A stretch of DNA of 64,000 bases from Bacterioplanoides pacificum. GTDB taxonomy: Bacteria; Pseudomonadota; Gammaproteobacteria; Pseudomonadales; Oceanobacteraceae. The notes below the pieces were generated by a model. That model worked only from the letters and a program-made list of their open reading frames with translations. It was not told the origin of the DNA and ran no database searches. The first letter of the stretch is position 1. The number at the start of each line of letters is the position of its first letter. The position numbers were made by a program, and so were the translations under genes. Shown here piece by piece: positions 25,421 through 33,898 of the stretch. The DNA lies in contig NZ_JBHRYB010000025.1 in NCBI RefSeq assembly GCF_042648445.1, forward strand, positions 108,924-172,923, in the 5' to 3' direction.

Positions 25421-26065
25421 ATGTTTTCTCAGGTGAAGAAATGGATGCTGGCCGCAACGATGCTGCTGGGTGCCTCTTTAACTCAGGCAGCGGCCTATGA
25501 AGCCGGTAAACAATACACAGTGCTGGATGAGCCGGTACCGGTATTGGCCGACGGTAAAGTCCATGTGGAAGAAGCCTTCTGGTATGGCTGTCCACACTGT
25601 TTCCACCTGGAAAGTGTGCTGGAACCGTGGAAAAAACAACTGCCGGACGATGTCCAGTTCACCGGTGTACCGGCCATGTTCGGCCGTGCCTGGGTAGTAC
25701 ACGCTCAGCTGTACCATGTGGCCGACGTACTGGGCATTCTGCCACAGGTGCACGAGCCGATTTTCCGCGCCATTCATGTTGAGCGTAAACGCCTGCTGGA
25801 CAAAGACGATCAGCGTGATTTCCTGATCGAAAAAGCCGGCATCAGCGCTGAAGATTTCGATAAAGCGTACCAGTCTTTCACGGTTAAAAGCCGCATGAAG
25901 CAGGGTGACCAGCGTATCCGTGCTTTCAAAATTAACGGTGTACCGGCGCTGATCGTACAGGGTAAATACGTGGTTTCAGCCAGCACCGCCGGCGGCCAGG
26001 AAGCGATGCTGGACGTGGTCGATTACCTAATCGAGAAAGAACGCCAGGCATTAAAGGCGAACTGA
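25421..26065 (+). CDS. dsbA: thiol:disulfide interchange protein DsbA
   Basis: Periplasmic oxidase that introduces disulfide bonds. The 214-residue precursor has a signal peptide ending at 'SLTQAAAYEAG', the thioredoxin-fold active site CPHC (residues 57-60) and the cis-Pro loop 'INGVPALIVQGKY'. It is reoxidised by DsbB, whose gene is at 58510-59064. It lies downstream of cytochrome c4 beyond a terminator, so it probably has its own promoter in the 190-bp gap. That gap also contains an AGCAGCGC/GCGCTGCT inverted repeat. Confidence 0.95.
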   Translation: MFSQVKKWMLAATMLLGASLTQAAAYEAGKQYTVLDEPVPVLADGKVHVEEAFWYGCPHCFHLESVLEPWKKQLPDDVQFTGVPAMFGRAWVVHAQLYHVADVLGILPQVHEPIFRAIHVERKRLLDKDDQRDFLIEKAGISAEDFDKAYQSFTVKSRMKQGDQRIRAFKINGVPALIVQGKYVVSASTAGGQEAMLDVVDYLIEKERQALKAN

Positions 26066-26075
26066 TCCGGCCGGA

Positions 26076-26870
26076 ATGAGCGTTTATTCCACTCTGCAGG
26101 ATTTTGTGGCGGCTCCCAGAGCCGCCAACAGCCTGCGGTTGTTATCTTTCAATATGCAGGTCGGTATCCAGACCGGCGGTTACCACCACTACCTGCTACG
26201 CAGCTGGCAGCATCTGCTACCCAGCAAACAACGGCAAACCGCACTCAGTCATATTGCTAACATCGTTTCCCCGTTTGATATCGTGGCGTTACAGGAAGCC
26301 GACGGCGGCAGCTGGCGCAGCCAACACCTGAATCAGGTACAAAACCTGGCACAACAAGCCGACTTCCCGCACTGGTATCAACAGATCAACCGTAACCTGG
26401 GCAAGCTGGCGCAACACAGCAACGGCGTGTTATCCCGCTTACCGGCACAACATATCGAACGCCATAACCTGCCCGGACTATTGCCCGGACGCGGGCTGAT
26501 GATTCTTAAATATGGCCACGGCCCGGAGGCGGTTATCGTTGCTGTGACCCATCTGGCGCTGGGTAAAAAAACCCAGTTCAGTCAGCTGGATTATCTGGTT
26601 GAAGCGGTCGCCGACTATAAACATCTGATCATCATGGGTGACCTTAATCAGGAAGCCGAAATTCTGCTCAATCAGAGTCCGCTGAAACGCCTTAATCTGC
26701 ATCCGGTCGACGCCGGCTTACAGACCTATCCCAGCTGGCAGCCACAACGCGGACTGGATCATATCCTGGTGAGTGACAGCCTGGTCCTGAACCGGGTAGC
26801 CGTGATTAACCACCCCTGCTCCGACCACTTACCCGTGGCTGCAGAAATATTCCTGCCAGGGCCGCATTAA
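26076..26870 (+). CDS. endonuclease/exonuclease/phosphatase family protein
   Basis: A 264-residue EEP-fold protein with 'LRLLSFNMQVGIQTG' (metal-site Asn), 'FDIVALQEADGG' (metal-site Glu), 'MGDLNQEAE' and the C-terminal 'GLDHILVSDSL' and 'CSDHLPVAAEI' Asp/His pair. All catalytic positions seem present, so it should hydrolyse phosphodiesters; DNA, RNA or lipid head groups are possible substrates. It follows dsbA by 10 bp. The same dsbA-EEP-GGDEF order is found in Pseudomonas. Confidence 0.88.
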   Translation: MSVYSTLQDFVAAPRAANSLRLLSFNMQVGIQTGGYHHYLLRSWQHLLPSKQRQTALSHIANIVSPFDIVALQEADGGSWRSQHLNQVQNLAQQADFPHWYQQINRNLGKLAQHSNGVLSRLPAQHIERHNLPGLLPGRGLMILKYGHGPEAVIVAVTHLALGKKTQFSQLDYLVEAVADYKHLIIMGDLNQEAEILLNQSPLKRLNLHPVDAGLQTYPSWQPQRGLDHILVSDSLVLNRVAVINHPCSDHLPVAAEIFLPGPH

Positions 26871-26947
26871 CCTCCCCGCCTTTCAGGCAATTCAACCGCA
26901 CTCTTCTATACTTGGCGCAGATGCTAAGAGATTGACGAGGACCTTGT

Positions 26948-28594
26948 ATGACTCAGGGAGGTGGTTCAGATTCCGCCCGGCGCTGGCGCGAGAAATATCT
27001 GAACCTGATTGAAGATCACGAAAAGCTGAAGCACAGCAGTGAAGAAAATCTGGATAGCTACCGCCGTGGTCTGGTCATGGTGTCCTTATTGGCTGAAGGC
27101 CAGTCACCGGCCGTTGATTCCCCCCTTACAACCCTGCGGGAGGCACTGAAACCCGGCGCCACCGGCATGGAAAAAGCCATGGACGAGCTGGAACGTGCCG
27201 TCCGCCAGTTCGAATCACAAAACTCCGCCCGTGCTGAAGTATTACTGGGCGAACTGAACGATGCTGCCAGCCGGTTGTTATTGTGTCCGCTGCCCCGGCC
27301 ACTGCTGAAACGTATTAAACAGGTACGCAAACAAGCCGGCGCAGAACTGGCCAGCTGGTCTGGCTATATCAGCCAGTTGCAATCCTGGGTCAGCATCATG
27401 AGTGAAATTTCACAACTCGATGGTTATGACGAACAACCCAGCAAATGGTGGCAGCGCTGGTTTAAACGCGATGAACAGGCTGAAGAATTCAGTGACAACG
27501 AAGCGGACGTTCAGCTGCACGATGACCCCGACAATGGCAAAGAGCCCGGCTTTTCTCATATCGCTCAGGAGGTCTCCGACACCCTGATTAACCTGTTATC
27601 GCAGCTGGTGATTCCCGACCGGCTGGAAAACACCGCCAGTAATCTGCAAACCCGGCTGGGTAAAGGCCTGAACTGGTATGAGCTGGTACCACTGCTGGAA
27701 GACACAGCAGAATTTCTGATCGATTGTCTCGGGAGTGGCCAGCAGGAATTTGAACGTTTTCTGCAAACCCTGGATGATCGCCTGCAGGCGATCCAGACGC
27801 TGGTCAGCGATGCCAGCAACGGCCAGGCGGAACGCGAACAGGCACGTAAAGATCTCGATAACCTGGTGCGCGAACAAATCTCAGACATTCGTTCCGTGGT
27901 CACAGGTTCCGGCGACCTGGGCGAACTGGGTTCCAGCGTACGCGAACATCTGACCCTGATTGTGCGGGCAATGGAAAAATATCAGGAGGACGAGCGCGCC
28001 CGCGAACAACGGTTATCGGAAAAACTGGAGATGTTACAGGCACGCCTGAACGAAATGGAAAAAGAAGCCGGCCAGGCGCGCCGTATTATTGAAGAACACA
28101 AACGCCGCGCCACTCACGATGGCCTGACCGGCCTGCCCAACCGCGACGCCTACCAACTGAAACTGCAGGAAGAGCTGACCCGTAAAACCCGCTATGGCGG
28201 GCCACTGACTCTGGTGGTGGCAGACGTCGACCACTTTAAGCGCATCAACGATAATTATGGTCACCTGGCCGGTGACAAGGTGCTGCAGCTGTTATCCAAA
28301 GCGATGCGTAAGTCGTTACGCGATGTTGATTTTATCGGTCGTTACGGCGGCGAAGAGTTTGTCATTCTGATGCCGGAAACCAATGCCCAGGAAGCACTGG
28401 CAGCCACCGAAAAACTGCGCGCCAAGGTGGAATCCAGTCCGTTTAATTTCCGCAAAGAGCGGGTGCTGATCACCATGTCGTTTGGCATCAGTGAATTCAG
28501 GCCGCTGGAGGACGGAGAAACCGTGTTTGAACGAGCGGATAAAGCCTTGTACCAGGCTAAGGCAGAAGGTCGCAATCGCTGCATCGTCAACTGA
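26948..28594 (+). CDS. diguanylate cyclase (GGDEF domain), DgcH-like
   Basis: A 548-residue cytoplasmic c-di-GMP synthase. The C-terminal GGDEF domain has the active motif GGEEF (467-471), preceded by the inhibitory I-site RxxD (RDVD) five residues upstream, and 'ATHDGLTGLPNRDAY' begins the domain. The N-terminal 380 residues are helical without membrane segments, with a coiled coil at about 335-390 ('EDERAREQRLSEKLEMLQ'). This layout and the location beside EEP/dsbA match Pseudomonas DgcH. The signal sensed is unknown. Confidence 0.92.
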   Translation: MTQGGGSDSARRWREKYLNLIEDHEKLKHSSEENLDSYRRGLVMVSLLAEGQSPAVDSPLTTLREALKPGATGMEKAMDELERAVRQFESQNSARAEVLLGELNDAASRLLLCPLPRPLLKRIKQVRKQAGAELASWSGYISQLQSWVSIMSEISQLDGYDEQPSKWWQRWFKRDEQAEEFSDNEADVQLHDDPDNGKEPGFSHIAQEVSDTLINLLSQLVIPDRLENTASNLQTRLGKGLNWYELVPLLEDTAEFLIDCLGSGQQEFERFLQTLDDRLQAIQTLVSDASNGQAEREQARKDLDNLVREQISDIRSVVTGSGDLGELGSSVREHLTLIVRAMEKYQEDERAREQRLSEKLEMLQARLNEMEKEAGQARRIIEEHKRRATHDGLTGLPNRDAYQLKLQEELTRKTRYGGPLTLVVADVDHFKRINDNYGHLAGDKVLQLLSKAMRKSLRDVDFIGRYGGEEFVILMPETNAQEALAATEKLRAKVESSPFNFRKERVLITMSFGISEFRPLEDGETVFERADKALYQAKAEGRNRCIVN

Positions 28595-28730
28595 CCGGCC
28601 TGCCGCTGCTGAAAGTTACCCAATCAGCAGCCCGCTTTGCCACCTATCTGCTTGCCTTCTTCTTTCGTTTTGTTAAAGTCGCCATCCAAAACTTTCGAAA
28701 CGAAACTTTAGTTATTTAAGCCGCCCAATT

Positions 28731-29516
28731 ATGCCAAAAAGAAATACCGTTCAGCGCCGTCAGGGCATATTGCAATGCCTGCAGCAACAAGGCGAAGTAC
28801 AGGTTGAGGCCCTGGCGCGGCAGTTCGAAACCTCTGAGGTTACGATCCGAAAGGATCTGGCAACGCTGGAAAAAAGTGGCATGCTGTTACGCCGTTATGG
28901 TGGAGCCGTACCGCTGCCGCGCGAGCTGCTGCCGGAACAGAGTGCCGATGCCGGCGGCAAAGCCGAACTGTCGTTACGCAAACAGGCCATCGCCCGGGCG
29001 GCGGCTGACTGCGTGCGCGACCATAACCGCATCATCATCGATTTTGGCAGCACCACAGCCGCATTGATTCCCCGGCTGAACCGCAAACAGGGACTGGTAG
29101 TGATGACCAATTCACTGATTGTCGCCAATGCCGTGCGGGAACTGGAAAATGAACCCACGTTACTGATGAGTGGCGGCACCTGGGACCCACATTCGGAATC
29201 GTTTCAGGGTCAGATTGCCGAACAGGTATTGCAGTCTTACGACTTCGACCAGCTGTTTATCGGCTGCGACGGCATTGATCTGCAACGCGGCACCACCACC
29301 TTTAACGAATTATTAGGCCTCAGCCGGGTAATGGCCGGGGCCGCCCGGGAAGTCATCGTGCTGGCCGAGGCCGACAAGGTCGACCGCCGCATTCCCAACC
29401 TCGAATTACCCTGGCAGCAGGTGGATATTCTAATCACCGATGAACGCCTCAGTAACGAACATCAACAACAAATAGAACAACAGGGTGTGCGGGTAATACG
29501 CACATCAGCAGATTAA
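28731..29516 (+). CDS. glmR: DeoR family regulator GlmR
   Basis: A 261-residue DeoR-type repressor. The N-terminal helix-turn-helix is 'VQVEALARQFETSEVTIRKD' (about residues 22-41), followed by the sugar-phosphate-binding domain with 'IDFGSTTAALIPRL' and 'MTNSLIVANAV'. Position directly before glmS, with 16 bp between them, matches GlmR of Pseudomonas, which controls glucosamine-6-phosphate supply. It likely senses an amino-sugar phosphate. Confidence 0.88.
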   Translation: MPKRNTVQRRQGILQCLQQQGEVQVEALARQFETSEVTIRKDLATLEKSGMLLRRYGGAVPLPRELLPEQSADAGGKAELSLRKQAIARAAADCVRDHNRIIIDFGSTTAALIPRLNRKQGLVVMTNSLIVANAVRELENEPTLLMSGGTWDPHSESFQGQIAEQVLQSYDFDQLFIGCDGIDLQRGTTTFNELLGLSRVMAGAAREVIVLAEADKVDRRIPNLELPWQQVDILITDERLSNEHQQQIEQQGVRVIRTSAD

Positions 29517-29532
29517 AAACGGAGCAGTTAAC

Positions 29533-31347
29533 ATGTGTGGCATTGTAGGCGCAGTTGCGCAACGGGATGTGGTACAGATTTTATTAGAAGGCCTGAAACG
29601 ACTGGAATACCGGGGTTACGATTCCGCCGGTGTGGCCGTTATCAATCCCGCCGGTGAACTGGGCCGTCTGCGTCGTCTGGGTAAAGTTCAGGCGCTGGCG
29701 GATGCCGTTGCCGAACAGCCATTACCCGGTGGCACCGGCATTGCTCATACCCGCTGGGCCACCCATGGTGAGCCATCAGAAGCCAACGCCCATCCACACG
29801 TATCCGGTGATATCGCCGTGGTACACAACGGCATCATCGAAAATCACGAAACCCTGCGCGATGAACTGAAAGCCCAGGGCTATGTGTTCACCTCTCAAAC
29901 CGATACCGAAGTCATCGCCCACCTGGTGGAACGAGAACTGAAAAACCACGACACCCTGCTGGCTGCAGTAATGGCCACACGTTCGCTGTTGGAAGGTGCT
30001 TACGGCATGGTGGTGATCGACCGCAACGACAATAACCGCATGATTGTTGCCCGCTCCGGCTCACCTCTGGTCGTGGGTTATGGCATTGGCGAACATTTTG
30101 TTGCATCCGACCAGCTGGCGCTGTTGCCGGTTACCCGTAAATTTGCCTTCCTGGAAGAAGGCGACGTCGCCGAAATCAGCCGTGACGCCGTACAGGTATT
30201 CGACAGCAACAACCAGCCGGTAGAGCGCGAAGCCAAAGAAAGCACGGTAGAACACGACGCCGGCGACAAAGGTGAATTCCGCCACTACATGCTGAAAGAA
30301 ATTTACGAGCAGCCACAAGCCATCGCCAATACGCTTGAAGGTCGCTTAGTCGCAGACCAGCTGAACCTGGATGCGCTGGGCGATTTAAGCGATATCGAAC
30401 AGGTGCAGATCATCGCCTGCGGCACCTCGTATCACGCTGGCATGACCGCCCGTTACTGGATCGAACAACTGGCCGGTGTTGCCTGTAACGTCGAAATTGC
30501 CTCTGAATTCCGTTATCGCCAGTCCGTGGTGCGGCCAAATTCTCTGCTGGTGACTATCTCTCAGAGTGGTGAAACCGCCGACACCCTGGCAGCCCTGCGC
30601 TTAGCCAAAGAACAGGGCTTTGCCAAAACCCTGACCATCTGCAACGTGCCCGGCTCATCGCTGGTGCGCGAATCAGACATGGCGCTGATGACCCGCGCCG
30701 GCGCCGAAATTGGCGTTGCCTCGACCAAAGCCTTTACCACTCAGCTGGTTGGTCTGCTGTTATTAACCGCAGCTCTCGGCCGTGGCCGGGCACTCGACAG
30801 CGCCACTGAAAAACGCATTGCCGATGCCCTCACCCATTTACCGGGGCTGATCGATAAAGCGTTACACATGAACGCGGATATCGAAAAACTGGCAGAACAG
30901 TTTGCCGAAAAACATCACGCCTTATTCCTCGGTCGTGGCGATCAGTATCCGATCGCGATGGAAGGTGCGCTGAAGCTGAAAGAAATTTCCTATATCCACG
31001 CCGAAGCCTATGCCGCGGGTGAACTGAAACACGGTCCGCTGGCGTTAATTGATGCAGAAATGCCGATTGTCGTGGTGGCTCCCCACAACGATCTGGTGGA
31101 AAAACTGAAATCCAATATCGAAGAAGTCCGCGCCCGCGGTGGTGAACTGTACGTATTCGCCGACGAAGCCGCCGATATTCGCCCGGAAAGTAATATGCAG
31201 GTGATGGCCGTGCCACACTGCGATGATATCGTCGCGCCGATTCTGTACACCTTACCGTTGCAGCTGCTGAGTTATCACGTCGCGGTGATCAAAGGCACCG
31301 ACGTCGACCAGCCGCGTAACCTGGCGAAGAGTGTGACGGTGGAGTAA
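29533..31347 (+). CDS. glmS: glutamine--fructose-6-phosphate aminotransferase
   Basis: Makes glucosamine-6-phosphate, the first amino sugar for peptidoglycan and LPS. The 604-residue protein begins MCGIVGAVAQ, so Cys2 is the glutaminase nucleophile after Met removal. 'HTRWATHGEPSEANAHPH' belongs to the glutaminase domain. Two SIS domains follow ('CGTSYHAGM', 'SQSGETADTLAALR', 'FLGRGDQYPIAMEGALKLKE'), and the C-terminal 'DQPRNLAKSVTVE' is canonical. No glmS ribozyme is seen, as expected for this group. Its TAA overlaps the ATG of the lipase gene by one base. Confidence 0.97.
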   Translation: MCGIVGAVAQRDVVQILLEGLKRLEYRGYDSAGVAVINPAGELGRLRRLGKVQALADAVAEQPLPGGTGIAHTRWATHGEPSEANAHPHVSGDIAVVHNGIIENHETLRDELKAQGYVFTSQTDTEVIAHLVERELKNHDTLLAAVMATRSLLEGAYGMVVIDRNDNNRMIVARSGSPLVVGYGIGEHFVASDQLALLPVTRKFAFLEEGDVAEISRDAVQVFDSNNQPVEREAKESTVEHDAGDKGEFRHYMLKEIYEQPQAIANTLEGRLVADQLNLDALGDLSDIEQVQIIACGTSYHAGMTARYWIEQLAGVACNVEIASEFRYRQSVVRPNSLLVTISQSGETADTLAALRLAKEQGFAKTLTICNVPGSSLVRESDMALMTRAGAEIGVASTKAFTTQLVGLLLLTAALGRGRALDSATEKRIADALTHLPGLIDKALHMNADIEKLAEQFAEKHHALFLGRGDQYPIAMEGALKLKEISYIHAEAYAAGELKHGPLALIDAEMPIVVVAPHNDLVEKLKSNIEEVRARGGELYVFADEAADIRPESNMQVMAVPHCDDIVAPILYTLPLQLLSYHVAVIKGTDVDQPRNLAKSVTVE

Positions 31348-32210
31348 TGCGCCGCATTCTGAGCACCATCGCGTTATTGACTCTGTCAGTGCAGGCCGCA
31401 CTGGCAGACGTCAACTTCGCCACTCTCCATAATTACGCGCAGCTGGCGGCAGATACCTATCTGCCAGCAGACACCCTTGAAGCCCAGCTGCAGCAGCAGA
31501 ATCAGACATTGATTCATCAGGCGACCCTGGCGGATTCTCAGGTCAGTTATTTTCTCAGTCAGGGCCATGGCGTGCAGACCATTGCGATCCGTGGCACGGC
31601 CAATCTGGCGAATGTACTGGTCGATCTGGATATTGAGTTTCAGCCGGATAAACGCCTCGGTATTACCCTGCATAACGGTTTTCGCAGCGCCGCAGAGGCT
31701 GTCTTTAACGATGTCAGACCACGACTGATTAGCGGTAAACCGCTGCAGATTACCGGCCATAGTCTGGGCGGTGCCATCGCGGTGGTGCTGGCGATGTATT
31801 TACAGCAGGACAGCGCCGTTGCAGTTACTCAGGTCATTACGTTTGGCCAACCTAAGGTCACTAACCTGACCGGGGCAGACGTGTTCGCAGGTATTCCGCT
31901 GACACGAGTAGTCACTGGCAAAGATATCGTGCCACTGGTCCCCCCCATCAGTCCGCTGCAGATTAAAGATCTGGATATTTACTGGCATATGGGTGAAGAA
32001 ATTATTCTGCTGGGTGAAAGCCGCTTTTCACGAACTTCAGGCGTAAAAAGCATGTTGCGCGCCAGCAAAATGATGAATGCCCTGCCGGACGCAAAGAATC
32101 TGGAAGCACATAAAATGGATACTTACCAAAGCCGTATTCAGACGCTGCAATCCTCTCCGCTTGAGGTGCCATATAAGATGGAAATTAATCTGTTCGGGCT
32201 GTCGCTGTGA
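31347..32210 (+). CDS. class 3 lipase family protein, exported
   Basis: A 287-residue protein with signal peptide (MRRILSTIALLTLSVQAALA) and a Lipase_3 fold. 'IRGTANLANVLVDL' is the oxyanion-hole region, the nucleophile elbow is GHSLGG near residue 138, 'ITFGQPKVTN' follows, and an Asp in 'VTGKDIVPLVPP' likely completes the triad with a later His. It is probably a periplasmic or secreted lipase. The ATG overlaps the glmS stop (TAATG), so it may be translated by reinitiation, an unusual partner for glmS. Its stop abuts a gene relic on the other strand. Confidence 0.83.
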   Translation: MRRILSTIALLTLSVQAALADVNFATLHNYAQLAADTYLPADTLEAQLQQQNQTLIHQATLADSQVSYFLSQGHGVQTIAIRGTANLANVLVDLDIEFQPDKRLGITLHNGFRSAAEAVFNDVRPRLISGKPLQITGHSLGGAIAVVLAMYLQQDSAVAVTQVITFGQPKVTNLTGADVFAGIPLTRVVTGKDIVPLVPPISPLQIKDLDIYWHMGEEIILLGESRFSRTSGVKSMLRASKMMNALPDAKNLEAHKMDTYQSRIQTLQSSPLEVPYKMEINLFGLSL

Positions 32211-32358
32211 TACGCCCTTCCAGCGGAATGTCGGTGCCACTCAAACCACGCGGATAACCGCTGCCGTGCCATTTTTCTCCGAGATAACGGATCTGCAGAT
32301 ACTCAGGACGGTTTTCAATTACCGCAGTCAGGATAATGCGTATCCACAGATTGCTGAG
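32209..32358 (-). pseudogene. relic of an HD-GYP phosphodiesterase domain
   Basis: Reading the minus strand gives 'YLQIRYLGEKWHGSGYPRGL' followed by 'SGTDIPLEGRI'. This matches the GYP half of HD-GYP domains (HHExWDGSGYPxGLxGxxIPxxARI). The frame is closed by stops on both sides, no HD part is present, and one end is cut by the lipase gene. It is a fragment of a c-di-GMP phosphodiesterase or two-component output gene and is non-functional. Confidence 0.65.
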
Positions 32359-32451
32359 TTAAGGCGAGTTGTTATTGCAGTGTAGAAGACAAACCAGCTC
32401 GTTTACCGGCTATTGAAAATCAACCCGCAACTGGTAATGTGTCTTCGCCTG

Positions 32452-32478
32452 CCGGGGCTCGGCTCCGGCTTTTCTTCT
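32452..32478 (+). terminator. GC-rich hairpin with T-run upstream of the barrel gene
   Basis: GCCGGGGC/GCTCCGGC stem (one G-T pair) with a 3-nt loop and TTTTCTTCT after it. It is plausibly a terminator for the glmS-lipase transcript, ending about 26 bp before the next start. Confidence 0.5.
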
Positions 32479-32504
32479 GGAGTTCACATTTAAGGAACTA
32501 AACT

Positions 32505-33050
32505 GTGAAAAAAACACTGTTTGCCATCGCTATGATCGCGTCTGCTCAGGCATCTGCCTTAGAGCTGGCTAAAGATGAAGCTTATATCACTGCCGGCCTG
32601 CAACTGACTGACTACGACGTCAGTGTGCTGGACGACTCTGTCGGTTTTAATGTGGGTATTGGTGCACCACTGACCGGCCTGAATACCAGCAACCCAAAGA
32701 TCAAATTTGGCGTTGAAGGTGGCTATGTTTATTTTGGCGAATCATCCAAAAATAACTGGACTGCGTCCGGCAGCTCCATTTATGGCGCCGGTAAAATGAA
32801 CTTTGCCCTGAACGACAAAGCCTCACTATACGCCAAGGCCGGTCTTAACTACGTTACGGTAGAAGTTGAATACGACGTTAACACTCAGTTTGGCAACTTT
32901 TCTTCTTCCGCTGACGATAGCGAAATCAAATTGCTGTGGGGTTTTGGTGGCGAGCTGAAACTGAACGAAAAAATGAGTGCCGGTGTTGGTTATACCTCCT
33001 ATGCCAGCGATATCACCAGCCTGAATGCCAACGTAAACTTCCGTTTCTGA
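32505..33050 (+). CDS. small outer-membrane beta-barrel protein
   Basis: A 181-residue protein with signal peptide (cleavage near 'SAQASALELAKDE') and alternating beta-strand sequence ending in 'SLNANVNFRF'. The terminal Phe is the usual recognition mark for the barrel assembly machinery. 'GVEGGYVYFGES', 'YGAGKMNFALNDKASLYAKA' and 'AGVGYTSYASD' read as strands of an eight-stranded OmpA/opacity-type barrel. The start is GTG with an AAGGA site. Function is unknown; the size suggests a structural or adhesion role rather than a pore. Confidence 0.78.
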   Translation: MKKTLFAIAMIASAQASALELAKDEAYITAGLQLTDYDVSVLDDSVGFNVGIGAPLTGLNTSNPKIKFGVEGGYVYFGESSKNNWTASGSSIYGAGKMNFALNDKASLYAKAGLNYVTVEVEYDVNTQFGNFSSSADDSEIKLLWGFGGELKLNEKMSAGVGYTSYASDITSLNANVNFRF

Positions 33051-33056
33051 TGGCTG

Positions 33057-33078
33057 CCAGCCCCGCGTTGACGGGGCT
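33057..33078 (+). terminator. hairpin after the barrel gene
   Basis: AGCCCCG/CGGGGCT stem around CGTTGA, followed by a T-containing but interrupted tail (GCTTTCCGTTCTT). A likely weak terminator. Confidence 0.5.
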
Positions 33079-33106
33079 GCTTTCCGTTCTTACCGGATCT
33101 GACACA

Positions 33107-33748
33107 ATGATAAATAAAAATAACGTTTTAATACTGCTGCTGGCAGTGCTGTTATCAGGCTGCGGTAGCGATGATGACAATACTGCTCCAACTGTGCCGA
33201 CCATCCCTGAAGGATTCGGTAGCACCAATAATCTGGAAAACATCCGTGGCATTTGGTACCAGGATTGCTCTGAAATCGAAGGCAATCTGGCTAAAAAACA
33301 ACGAGTTAGGTTGGATCAACGGGACATTGAGTTAACAGTCTGGGACTACCGCGACAAAGGCTGTACTGATTTGAGTGCAGTGAATACTTTTACTGGTCAG
33401 TATCAGCTTGAGCCGTCCTCTATATTTATAGACAAAAATGAAGTATTTCCTTTGGAAGTGATCTATGTTCGCTCCACTTCGACTCCCCATTCTCCAGCTG
33501 AGGTCGAGCTTCGTAATACGAACCGCACCTGCGACCGCGATGACTGGGAAACAGGTAAAAAAATTGACGTTTCTGACTGGCATAGCTGTTTCCCGTTATT
33601 CGATTTGCAAGACCGACAACATTTTCGCCTGGTGCGTAATCAGGGCGGTAAGCTATTTATGGATAATCGTCTGAAAGGCGTTGATGCCAATGGCTATCCA
33701 AAGGCCATCGACACCGATTGGTTTGATTTTCAGAGCACTCCGGATTAA
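33107..33748 (+). CDS. hypothetical lipoprotein
   Basis: A 213-residue protein with a type II signal peptide (lipobox LLSGC, then GSDDDNTAPTVP) and no family I recognise. The mature part contains six further cysteines in pairs ('IWYQDCSEIE', 'YRDKGCTDLS', 'NRTCDRDDWE', 'WHSCFPLFD'), suggesting disulfides in the periplasm. The Asp run after the lipid cysteine could affect sorting. It follows the barrel gene across a weak terminator and ends 150 bp before hemC. Confidence 0.75.
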   Translation: MINKNNVLILLLAVLLSGCGSDDDNTAPTVPTIPEGFGSTNNLENIRGIWYQDCSEIEGNLAKKQRVRLDQRDIELTVWDYRDKGCTDLSAVNTFTGQYQLEPSSIFIDKNEVFPLEVIYVRSTSTPHSPAEVELRNTNRTCDRDDWETGKKIDVSDWHSCFPLFDLQDRQHFRLVRNQGGKLFMDNRLKGVDANGYPKAIDTDWFDFQSTPD

Positions 33749-33898
33749 TCCAGCAGTCATCCACTGCGCATAAACGCGGTCAAAAAACGACCCGTATCAT
33801 TTCTGCCCTACGCCCGGCACTGGTATCATGGCCGCTGTTTTTGCAACACAGGGCATCCGTCCTGTGCGCCGCTTTTGCTTACCGAGTTAAGGAACCGT

